Shown in pieces: positions 6,877 to 12,120 of a stretch of DNA of 20,860 bases; the first letter of the stretch is position 1, and every line of letters starts with the position of its first letter. The notes beneath the pieces were generated by a model. The model saw only the letters and a list, made by a program, of their open reading frames with translations. It was not told the origin of the DNA and searched no databases. Both the position numbers and the translations under genes were made by a program. The stretch comes from a virus: positions 1 to 20,860 of IMG/VR virus record IMGVR_UViG_3300044838_000009; one strand, 5' to 3'.

Positions 6877-7791
6877 ATGCTCAAGCACTTAATGTCGGGG
6901 ACAAGCTGGATCGCACTACGGGCACCTGAGAATGAAGAAGGGACGCCGGAATTTGTACCGCCGCAAGGTGATCCCCATGGCGACGAGGTTCTGGAAGGAG
7001 GCCCGCCCGATCCGGCCGAAGTTCCTCCCGTTGAGGCCGGCGAAACGCCACCTGAGCTTGAAACACCTCCCGCGCCTCCTGTAGCTGAGGAACCGCCAGC
7101 CCATAAACCGGATTGGCGGGACAAGGAACTGGGGCGGCGCAAGCGCAGGCTGGATGAGGAAGTCGCAGCCCGGCAGACAGTGGAAGCCGAGAATAAGCGG
7201 CTCAGGGACTTGGCTGAGAGCCTTGCACGGCAAGCGCCAGCCGAACCAGCGGACGGACAACAGCCGCCCCCAGCGCCACGCCAGCCCCAGGAACGGGTAT
7301 ATACCCAAGCCGAGCTGGAGGCAGAGGCCGATCGCCGCGCCAATGCGAAGTTTCAGGAAACATCGTTCAAGAATGATTTTGACGGTGCCTATCGGGCTGG
7401 ATCAAGCCAATTCGGCAAAGCCAAGATGGATGAGGCAATCGGGCGAATCAGCGAGCTTGGCGGGCTGGATTACGACCACCTTCAAATGGTTTTGGGCACC
7501 GATGATCCAAGCAAGGTGCTATACGAGCTTGGCTCAAAGCCGGAAGAGTTCCAGCGAATTATGGACCTTCCATTCAACAAACGAGTGGTGGAGTTTGCCA
7601 AGATGGGATTGAAAACCGAACCGGCCCGCAGGCCATCGAATACACCACCTCCTGTCGAGCCGATTGGCGGCGGCGGTGGCAATGTGGACAACCGCTATCG
7701 CGATGATGTTGAGGACGCGGCATGGTTTGCGGCAGAGGAAAAGCGATCGGCGGCGGCTTGGAAGAAAAAGCAGGAAGGTTGGCGCGGCTAA
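6877..7791 (+). CDS. Scaffolding protein, P22 gp8-like
   Basis: The product is 304 aa, against 303 aa for P22 scaffold, and it precedes the coat gene as expected. Scaffold guides procapsid assembly and then leaves. The N-terminal 75 residues are acidic and Pro-rich, and likely disordered. Residues 80-120 are charged and coiled-coil-like (RRKRRLDEEVAARQ, AENKRLRDLAESLARQ). A Gly-rich linker (IGGGGGN) leads to a basic C-terminal helix (EKRSAAAWKKKQEGWRG). The last feature parallels the basic coat-binding C-terminus of P22 scaffold. GGAGGA ends only 3 bases before the ATG; an in-frame ATG at 6892 is the alternative start. Sequence similarity to gp8 itself was not tested. Confidence 0.72.
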   Translation: MLKHLMSGTSWIALRAPENEEGTPEFVPPQGDPHGDEVLEGGPPDPAEVPPVEAGETPPELETPPAPPVAEEPPAHKPDWRDKELGRRKRRLDEEVAARQTVEAENKRLRDLAESLARQAPAEPADGQQPPPAPRQPQERVYTQAELEAEADRRANAKFQETSFKNDFDGAYRAGSSQFGKAKMDEAIGRISELGGLDYDHLQMVLGTDDPSKVLYELGSKPEEFQRIMDLPFNKRVVEFAKMGLKTEPARRPSNTPPPVEPIGGGGGNVDNRYRDDVEDAAWFAAEEKRSAAAWKKKQEGWRG

Positions 7792-7847
7792 ACGCGGAGG
7801 AACAAAAGGTTCCACAAACGTATTATTATTCTTTATGGGAGCACGTC

Positions 7848-8006
7848 ATGCAGAATATCGGTTTAATCTTGCTCGTGTTCGCGTTTGTCATCATGTGCAT
7901 CGCAATGCGTATCGGCTCGGTTGGGGGATGGTCTTTATTGCCCATGGCACTTGCGTTCTATATCGGAGCCGAATTGATCGGCGGCGTCGGGAAAGTCTTT
8001 CACTAG
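7848..8006 (+). CDS. 52-aa membrane protein with two hydrophobic segments
   Basis: The ATG at 7848 has GGAG 7 bases upstream. Hydrophobic segments are residues 4-20 (IGLILLVFAFVIMCIAM) and about 28-47 (WSLLPMALAFYIGAELIGGV), separated by a short loop, giving a hairpin topology. The size and layout would suit a small holin-like or pinholin-like protein, but no other lysis gene is in view. Its position between scaffold and coat is unusual for lysis functions. A longer frame from 7722 exists, but it would start inside the scaffold gene. A second open frame continues past its stop (next entry). Confidence 0.55.
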   Translation: MQNIGLILLVFAFVIMCIAMRIGSVGGWSLLPMALAFYIGAELIGGVGKVFH

Positions 8007-8079
8007 CGCGCCGGGTGCGGACGATCCCACTTACCAGCACGTAGAGCCGTTCAAGTCTGGCGTCTGCAAGGGCTGCTAG
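7996..8079 (+). other. Protein-like frame after 7848-8006 without its own start
   Basis: In the +1 frame relative to the preceding gene, the DNA encodes DDPTYQHVEPFKSGVCKGC and ends at a TAG at 8077-8079. The composition looks like a genuine protein C-terminus. No ATG, GTG or TTG occurs between the upstream in-frame stop (7975-7977) and this segment. It could be reached by a +1 slip at TTT-C (7998-8001), one codon before the upstream stop. It could also be a remnant of a broken gene, or chance. Confidence 0.25.
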
Positions 8080-8080
8080 A

Positions 8081-8221
8081 ATGACCTACAAAATCATTCA
8101 ATCCGGATTGATGCGTCGTTATCATGTCTATCGCAATGATCGATGGATAGTGAGTTTTTGTTACTATTTCGACGCGAAAACCTACGTTGATATTATGTCC
8201 ATGGATCGGATTCGATGCTGA
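8081..8221 (+). CDS. 46-aa hypothetical protein
   Basis: The ATG lies one base after the TAG that closes the preceding frame. The product is small and basic-aromatic (YKIIQSGLMRRYHVYRNDRW, then SFCYYFDAKTYVDIM), with alternating hydrophobics suggesting a beta hairpin or small sheet. It has no membrane segment. Its end overlaps the next microgene by 7 bases (ATG at 8215 inside the last codons). No family is recognised. Confidence 0.45.
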   Translation: MTYKIIQSGLMRRYHVYRNDRWIVSFCYYFDAKTYVDIMSMDRIRC

Positions 8222-8310
8222 CCACGCGCGATTACCTCATGGTGACAGGCTTCGTGGTGCTGATTATCGCAATCGTGTTCGGCATCGCCGCGCTCAATGG
8301 TTTCCCATAG
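8215..8310 (+). CDS. 31-aa single-span membrane microprotein
   Basis: It starts inside the 3' end of the previous gene (7-base overlap) and ends at the TAG at 8308-8310. After LTTRDY the chain is one hydrophobic helix (MVTGFVVLIIAIVFGIAAL) with a short NGFP tail. A membrane peptide is predicted. It is the last clear microgene before the RNA-rich region upstream of the coat gene. Function is unknown. Confidence 0.45.
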   Translation: MLTTRDYLMVTGFVVLIIAIVFGIAALNGFP

Positions 8311-8344
8311 CTAACGATAGCGAATCGGCCTAGCCTCAAATCTT

Positions 8345-8423
8345 GGCGTTAGGGATAATCCTTCCGTGCGTGGACACGGCCATGCGCGACAATGAAACTC
8401 TGGCCTCCGTATCCCGAAACGCC
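8345..8423 (+). other. Candidate structured RNA segment
   Basis: GGCGTT (8345-8350) pairs with AACGCC (8418-8423). Next, GGGATA (8352-8357) pairs with TATCCC (8410-8415). These enclose a 9-bp hairpin, CGTGCGTGG (8365-8373) with CCATGCGCG (8380-8388), with one G-U and one U-G pair. CTAACG (8311-8316) could instead pair with CGTTAG (8347-8352), giving two exclusive folds. GAAACTC (8394-8400) is complementary to GAGTTTC (8480-8486), a possible pseudoknot. Part of it overlaps a weak ORF at 8392-8508. It may be an mRNA leader structure. Confidence 0.4.
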
Positions 8424-8508
8424 ACGCGCATTGACGTGCGGACAAGGCTGGAGAACCGTGCACAATTTGCTATTGAAGGGAGTTTCTGTCTATATCCAAT
8501 CGCGCTAG
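8392..8508 (+). CDS. Possible 38-aa ORF upstream of the intron
   Basis: The ATG at 8392 opens a frame whose product (MKLWPPYPETPRALTCGQGW, then RTVHNLLLKGVSVYIQSR) looks more protein-like than random sequence. No convincing ribosome-binding site precedes it, and its start lies inside the structured segment. A competing frame from 8343 or 8382 runs through the same DNA and remains open through the predicted 5' splice site. Only one of the two, or neither, can be the real gene. Confidence 0.3.
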   Translation: MKLWPPYPETPRALTCGQGWRTVHNLLLKGVSVYIQSR

Positions 8509-8533
8509 ATTGCGCGTTACCTCTGCAAGACTT

Positions 8534-8561
8534 AGGGCGTCCCAAAAGGGCGCTCTTTTTT
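8534..8561 (+). terminator. Terminator-like hairpin; alternatively intron P1
   Basis: AGGGCGTCC and GGGCGCTCT form a 9-bp stem with two wobble pairs and a CAAAA loop, followed by six T. Alone it would be called an intrinsic terminator. Because it has a U-G pair in the right place and is followed by the intron core, I favour P1. Both may apply: transcripts could terminate here when the stem forms early. Confidence 0.35.
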
Positions 8562-8640
8562 GGAGATAAACGCAAAACGCGGCCACCGTTACCAGCGGTA
8601 AGCCGCGTCTCTAACCGATCAACCTATGGAAGATAGGCCG

Positions 8641-9261
8641 ATGGCTAAGCGATGTGGTACGCCGAATTACGCTCTGCGGGAAGCCCGCGCGAGAGGCGAT
8701 ACGTTCTATCAGCCCGACTTTCTCTGCAACAATGGACATATGACCAAGCGGCTCACGTCGAGCGGTGCTTGCTATGAGTGCCATAAGGCTAGTACCTCTG
8801 CCAATAATAAAAAGACGAGAAACGGCCCGAATGGCGATACCTTTCGCGCTAAGAAAAGAGCTGAACTGGCACGTTGGGTTGCTAGACCTGAAAATGCAGA
8901 GAAGATCGTCAAATACAGACGCCAAGATCAACAGAGATTTCCTAACCGGAAAAAATATCCCGAGAATGGCCGTGCTGATTACGCGCGCATAAGAGCCAAG
9001 AAATTAGGATGCGAAGGTTCGTATACCGGACAGGAGTTGAAAGATTTAATGGTAGCCCAAGGCGGGAAATGCCTAGAATGCAGCGCTGTTTTGGATGAAA
9101 AATATGAAGCCGATCACAAAATCCCTCTTAGAGTTGGCGGGACAAATTATATCGAAAATATCCAATTGCTCTGCGGTCCATGCAATCGAGCTAAGGGAAG
9201 CTTGGGATCATCGGATTGGGAATTTGTAAAGGCTAAAATGCGCAATCTTGCAAAACTCTAG
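8641..9261 (+). CDS. HNH homing endonuclease (intron-encoded)
   Basis: The product is 206 aa from the ATG at 8641, with GGAAGA 7 bases upstream. An in-frame ATG at 8626 lacks such a site. An N-terminal Cys/His cluster (C29, H33, C44, C47; SGACYECHK) resembles a small zinc-binding module. A basic linker (50-120) follows, then an HNH domain. That domain has GGKCLEC (C144, C147), the catalytic EADHKIPL (D158-H159), N173 in ENIQLLC and CGPCNRAKG (C178, C181). The enzyme would nick or cut an intron-less target to spread the intron. The ORF lies wholly between the P6 strands. Which cleavage site it recognises cannot be seen. Confidence 0.88.
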   Translation: MAKRCGTPNYALREARARGDTFYQPDFLCNNGHMTKRLTSSGACYECHKASTSANNKKTRNGPNGDTFRAKKRAELARWVARPENAEKIVKYRRQDQQRFPNRKKYPENGRADYARIRAKKLGCEGSYTGQELKDLMVAQGGKCLECSAVLDEKYEADHKIPLRVGGTNYIENIQLLCGPCNRAKGSLGSSDWEFVKAKMRNLAKL

Positions 9262-9306
9262 ATTTAGTCTATAAGAGGCATCTGATTTAGATCGCAGACT
9301 AAATCT
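9260..9306 (+). repeat. 11-bp inverted repeat overlapping intron P6/P7
   Basis: AGATTTAGTCT (9260-9270, starting within the HNH stop codon) is perfectly complementary to AGACTAAATCT (9296-9306). This hairpin would use the 5' strand of P7, enclose the 3' strand of P6 and J6/7 in its loop, and touch P3. It therefore excludes the catalytic fold. It may be a regulatory switch or a simple terminator for the HNH message. Confidence 0.7.
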
Positions 9307-9365
9307 TTGCGTCGGAGCGCATCATACTCCGATCTGGAGTCGAGGCTCCTATTCCCCTCGTGCAG

Positions 9366-9449
9366 CCCTTGAAAATCAGACCTAGGGCAGTCTGAAAACT
9401 CGCTCGGCATCGCCAGCGTTTTCACTCATGCACGGAGGGTAGATTCGCC
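9366..9449 (+). promoter_or_regulatory. Coat gene leader with two hairpins and ribosome-binding site
   Basis: TCAGAC (9376-9381)/GTCTGA (9390-9395) form a hairpin. CGCT-c-GGC (9401-9408)/GCC-AGCG (9412-9418) form a second hairpin followed by four T (9419-9422), which is attenuator-like. The coat ribosome-binding site GGAGGG is at 9434-9439, 10 bases before the ATG. GACCTAGGGC (9379-9388) nearly repeats GACTTAGGGC (8529-8538) at the other side of the intron. Confidence 0.5.
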
Positions 9450-10667
9450 ATGGCGAATAATATGCTAACGATTTCAATGATTACCAAGAAGGCGGTAATG
9501 GTGTTCACAAATACCAATGCATTGCTCAAGCGCATAAATCGCCAGTATGATAATCAATACGCCAACGAAGGCGAAAAGATCGGCTCGGTGCTGAGAATCA
9601 GGCTGCCGAACGATTACACGGTTTCGACCGGCCCGGCATTTCAGCCGCAGGATACGGCGGAGACCCAAGTTCTGCTGACCATGGCGACACAGAACCATGT
9701 GGACGTTTCATTTACGTCTGCTGATCTGTTGCTGTCATTGGATGATTTTGCGGAGCGCATTCTCCTGCCGGCCATGAACAATCTCGCTGGCAAGATCGCG
9801 GTATTGCTGATGCAGCAAGTTGGCGAGGCTGGGTGTAACCTCACGGCGAATGTGGACCAGAATAACGACGTGGTCGCGCCGACACAAAAGACATTCCTCC
9901 GGGCAAGGGCCGCGCTTTACAACAGCTCGGCTCCGAACGTGAAACACGATACGATCCTGTCTCCGGATTCGATGGCTGATACCGTCTCCGGGCTGGCGGG
10001 GCTGCTCAATCCGCAATCGGCGATTTCCCGGCAGTACATGGAAGGCACCATGTACGACGCGCTCGGATCGATCTGGGCGGAAGATCAGTCGATCATCAAC
10101 CACACCACCGGGACGTTTACGGCCGGAACGGTGCATGGTGCTGGGCAGACTGGCACGGTGCTGACCACGAACGCGACCACGGGCACGTTGAATGTCGGCG
10201 ATATCGTTACGATTGCCGGCGTGAACGGGGTCAACTACGTGCAGAAGGCATCTACGGGCAAGCTGCGGCAGTTCGTGATTACGGTGGCTGCAACCACGGC
10301 TGCGACCACATTGAATATTTTCCCCGCCATCATTCCGAGCGCAGGCGGCTCGGATGTCCAATATCAGACGGTGGATAATTCGCCGGCCGATGGCGCTGCA
10401 ATGTCGCTAGTGCTCAATCCCGGCATTACTTACGCCAACAATCTTCGCTATGCCCCGGAAGCCTTCACGATGGCGACCGGCGATCTTCCAATGCCGAACG
10501 ATGTCAAGACTGCGCGTCATGTTTATGACGCCGTGTCCATGCGCTACGTCCAGCAGTACATCATCGGCTCGGATCAGAGCGGTCGGCGTATGGATGTGCT
10601 CTGGGGAGCAGTTGCGACGCGTCCGCAATGGGTGACGAAGGTCCCTGGTATCATATTGACATCTTGA
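9450..10667 (+). CDS. Major capsid (coat) protein, P22 gp5-like
   Basis: The product is 405 aa and follows the scaffold, with a strong ribosome-binding site (GGAGGG). Coat proteins of this group take the HK97 fold with an extra inserted domain. The N-terminal part (FTNTNALLKRINRQYDNQY, then IRLPNDYTVSTGPAFQPQD) matches the N-arm and E-loop style of P22-like coats. VDVSFTSADLLLSLDDFAER is the following helix region. Around residues 220-300 a Thr/Gly/Val-rich segment (TGTLNVGDIVTIAGVNGVN) resembles the inserted I-domain. The C-terminus (DVLWGAVATRPQWVTKV) resembles the family ending with its ATRPE-type motif. The stop overlaps a promoter for the next gene. Confidence 0.82.
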   Translation: MANNMLTISMITKKAVMVFTNTNALLKRINRQYDNQYANEGEKIGSVLRIRLPNDYTVSTGPAFQPQDTAETQVLLTMATQNHVDVSFTSADLLLSLDDFAERILLPAMNNLAGKIAVLLMQQVGEAGCNLTANVDQNNDVVAPTQKTFLRARAALYNSSAPNVKHDTILSPDSMADTVSGLAGLLNPQSAISRQYMEGTMYDALGSIWAEDQSIINHTTGTFTAGTVHGAGQTGTVLTTNATTGTLNVGDIVTIAGVNGVNYVQKASTGKLRQFVITVAATTAATTLNIFPAIIPSAGGSDVQYQTVDNSPADGAAMSLVLNPGITYANNLRYAPEAFTMATGDLPMPNDVKTARHVYDAVSMRYVQQYIIGSDQSGRRMDVLWGAVATRPQWVTKVPGIILTS

Positions 10668-10692
10668 CGTTTTTCTCATTCTTGTCTATAAA
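10664..10692 (+). promoter_or_regulatory. Near-consensus sigma70 promoter
   Basis: The -35 is TTGACG (10664-10669) and the -10 is TATAAA (10687-10692), with exactly 17 bases of spacing; each hexamer matches consensus at five of six positions. The -35 includes the coat stop codon. Transcription would begin near 10699 and read the endonuclease gene and what follows. A second TTGACA lies at 10656-10661. It is the best promoter in the window. Confidence 0.7.
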
Positions 10693-10732
10693 TTCTCCCA
10701 TAGTTAAAGCACTGGAATAACTCCGGAGATTT

Positions 10733-10744
10733 ATGAAAATCTAA
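10733..10744 (+). other. Three-codon upstream ORF before the endonuclease gene
   Basis: ATG AAA ATC TAA has GGAG (10725-10728) 4 bases upstream. Its stop is 2 bases before the first ATG of the endonuclease frame. The good ribosome-binding site thus serves this mini-ORF, and the nuclease would be made by reinitiation. It may simply result from decay of the original 5' end. Confidence 0.35.
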
Positions 10745-10746
10745 GG

Positions 10747-11001
10747 ATGGCGCAGAACGGTTGTTGTGCTATTTGCGAAAAACCAGAATCGTCTTACGAT
10801 AATCGAGCTAAGAGAATTAAGGTTCTTTCTGTCGATCACTGTCATGACACTGGGAAAATTCGAGGACTTCTTTGTTTTAGCTGCAACACTGGCGTCGGAA
10901 AACTTGGTGATTCGATTGAACGAATTGAGGCTGCGATACGTTATCTCAAGAAGCACGCGCATCCCGCGCCTGACTTGAGGATCATCGGAGGAACGGGCTA
11001 A
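10747..11001 (+). CDS. Endonuclease VII-type HNH nuclease, 5' end damaged
   Basis: The product is 84 aa from the ATG at 10747. The zinc ligands are C7/C10 (CCAIC) and C43/C46 (LLCFSC), around the active site VDHCHDTGKIRG (D30, H31, H33). The layout follows T4 endonuclease VII (AQNGKCLIC...LDHDH...VRGLLC). The same frame reads GITPEIYENLR upstream of the ATG back to a stop at 10705-10707, matching the helix normally preceding this domain. No normal start codon lies there, so the gene has probably lost its 5' end. It ends TAATG with the next gene. It is probably a free-standing homing-type nuclease; activity is uncertain. Confidence 0.8.
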   Translation: MAQNGCCAICEKPESSYDNRAKRIKVLSVDHCHDTGKIRGLLCFSCNTGVGKLGDSIERIEAAIRYLKKHAHPAPDLRIIGGTG

Positions 11002-11483
11002 TGGCCAAGATCGGACCACGCGAAGCGGCGAATCAAATCCGCAGTGACTTCCAAAACGAACATCTGGACCCGCGCTTTCAGCATCAGATGACATTTGCGG
11101 GCAAGGTTCTGGATCAGCTAGGCGCGGTGAGAACGCCGGAGAACACCGCCAAGGTATTGCGGCTGATGGCCAAGCACGGGATTGAAGGCTCGGCTTATGT
11201 GGATTATCCGGCGTGGGTTGAGAATGATCGCGGCGAGCGGGCTGTGGTGAACAATGATGAGCACAAGGCGGCTTTCATGGCGCGGCCGGAAGCGGCCGAT
11301 GCTGAGGGCAACCCAAATCCGGAACATGGCCATGTTGATCCGCAGACTGGGGTTTTTACGGCTGGCGTAAAGCCGGTTGTGTATACGGATGACGAGTCCC
11401 TCGTTGAGGATGCGCCCGCAACTGAGTCGGCCCCTGCGGTTGTCCCGGCCGCTCCGACACCTGCGATTACCCCTGCGGCCTGA
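11001..11483 (+). CDS. Hypothetical virion-block protein, 160 aa
   Basis: It starts in a TAATG overlap with the endonuclease gene. The N-terminal 65 residues look like a folded helical domain (IRSDFQNEHLDPRFQHQM, LRLMAKHGIEGSAYVDYPAW). The centre is charged and the last 40 residues are an Ala/Pro/Thr-rich tail, probably disordered. It has no enzyme motif. It lies between coat and the adaptor genes, where head completion or minor capsid proteins are common. The family is not recognised, so a role is not assigned. Confidence 0.7.
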   Translation: MAKIGPREAANQIRSDFQNEHLDPRFQHQMTFAGKVLDQLGAVRTPENTAKVLRLMAKHGIEGSAYVDYPAWVENDRGERAVVNNDEHKAAFMARPEAADAEGNPNPEHGHVDPQTGVFTAGVKPVVYTDDESLVEDAPATESAPAVVPAAPTPAITPAA

Positions 11484-11525
11484 ATTGCCGCTCTGGCGTG
11501 GGATTATCTGAGGCTGTTTTATTCG

Positions 11526-11548
11526 AAGCCGCCCTAGTTGGCGGTTTT
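11526..11548 (+). terminator. Weak intrinsic terminator candidate
   Basis: AAGCCGCC (11526-11533) pairs with GGCGGTTT (11540-11547), with one G-U pair and a CTAGTT loop, followed by T then GA. The T-run is largely inside the stem, so termination would be partial at best. Confidence 0.4.
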
Positions 11549-11592
11549 GATGTGGTATGATAGGTTTCATCTTCTGCCAAACAGGAGTTCCC

Positions 11593-12120
11593 ATGGCCAA
11601 AGCCGCTGCCGTCAATGCCGCCCGCGACATGCGCAGATTCATCGCCTATCCGAACAGGTGGACGGAAGATGAAAATCCCATCGTCCCCTACAAGGCATAT
11701 CCCAAGATGCCATTGGTGCATCATAGGGACGCCAAGGGTGAGCTGACGGGCAAAGCGGACGTTCCGTTATACGACACGATGAAACAGCCGATCGTGTTTG
11801 AGAATGCGAGAGCGGAGGCGGAATGGCTCACTGAGCATCCCAAGGAAGCCGCGATGATTGCGGAAGCGAAGGCCGATACCGCTGAGCCTCATGACAAGCT
11901 TGGGGCCTCCAATGATGCACTGAGGCTCGCAACAGATCGCCTGCAGGATGCCAAGGTCGAGATTGACCAGAAGGATTCGGAACTATCCGAGGCGCTGGCC
12001 CAACTCGCGGCTGCGAAACTCGAACTGGCCGCGAGAAAGAATGTGCAGCAAGGCGAGAGCGGCAAGATCGACAAGCGCACCAAGGAATACAGGGAAGCGC
12101 ATAAAACCGCTGGGGAATAA
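11593..12120 (+). CDS. Hypothetical protein with C-terminal coiled coil
   Basis: The start at 11593 is chosen because CAGGAG (11582-11587) lies 5 bases before it; an earlier in-frame start at 11557 has no such site. The product is 175 aa. The N-terminal 75 residues form a compact basic region (RDMRRFIAYPNRWTEDENPI) with an EWLTEHPKEA helix. Residues about 105-150 form a heptad-like coiled coil (LRLATDRLQDAKVEIDQKD, LSEALAQLAAAKLELAARK). The tail is basic. Oligomerisation is likely. A structural or chaperone role near the tail adaptor genes is possible but unproven. The stop overlaps the next ATG (TAATG). Confidence 0.7.
   Translation: MAKAAAVNAARDMRRFIAYPNRWTEDENPIVPYKAYPKMPLVHHRDAKGELTGKADVPLYDTMKQPIVFENARAEAEWLTEHPKEAAMIAEAKADTAEPHDKLGASNDALRLATDRLQDAKVEIDQKDSELSEALAQLAAAKLELAARKNVQQGESGKIDKRTKEYREAHKTAGE

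Larger units (their letters stand above)
8534..9365 (+). ncRNA. Group I intron with ORF in the P6 loop
   Basis: Core helices read by eye, in canonical order. P1: 8534-8542/8548-8556, with a U-G pair at 8540/8550 as candidate 5' splice site. P3: CGCAAA 8571-8576/TTTGCG 9306-9311. P4: CGCGGC 8578-8583/GCCGCG 8602-8607. P5: ACCG 8585-8588/CGGT 8596-8599, with AA as J5/4. P6: TCTAA 8610-8614/TTAGA 9287-9291. J6/7: TCG. P7: C-(A)-GACT 9295-9300/AGTCG 9338-9342, with the diagnostic bulged A and C-G pair. P8: TCGGAG 9312-9317/CTCCGA 9327-9332. P9: AGG/CCT 9343-9358, weak. CAGACTAAAT resembles the Tetrahymena P7 strand. The 3' splice site (near G9365) is a guess. Such introns self-splice using guanosine. 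Confidence 0.72.

Noticed and set aside
7664-8044. 126-codon + frame crossing the scaffold end
   Set aside because: It overlaps the scaffold C-terminus and the 7848 membrane protein in another frame. The product is Arg-rich and not protein-like.
8467-8496. TTGCTA-N18-TATATC promoter-like pair
   Set aside because: Each hexamer matches only four of six positions, and the site lies inside a possible ORF just before P1.
9260-9306. P7 of the intron read as the 9260/9296 inverted repeat
   Set aside because: In group I introns the GACTA strand precedes its partner. Here the TAGTC-like arm comes first, so this repeat cannot be P7; the partner at 9338-9342 fits.
9312-9360. tRNA-like arm pattern (stem with CATCAT loop)
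   Set aside because: There is no acceptor stem and no T-loop consensus. The stem is better explained as P8 of the group I intron.
9735-10361. 208-codon open frame on the minus strand
   Set aside because: It lies wholly opposite the coat gene, and its Arg/His-rich composition is typical of an antisense shadow.
10668-10746. A second group I intron around the endonuclease VII gene
   Set aside because: The gene is followed by a one-base overlap with the next gene, leaving no room for the 3' core helices, and no P7-like pair was found.
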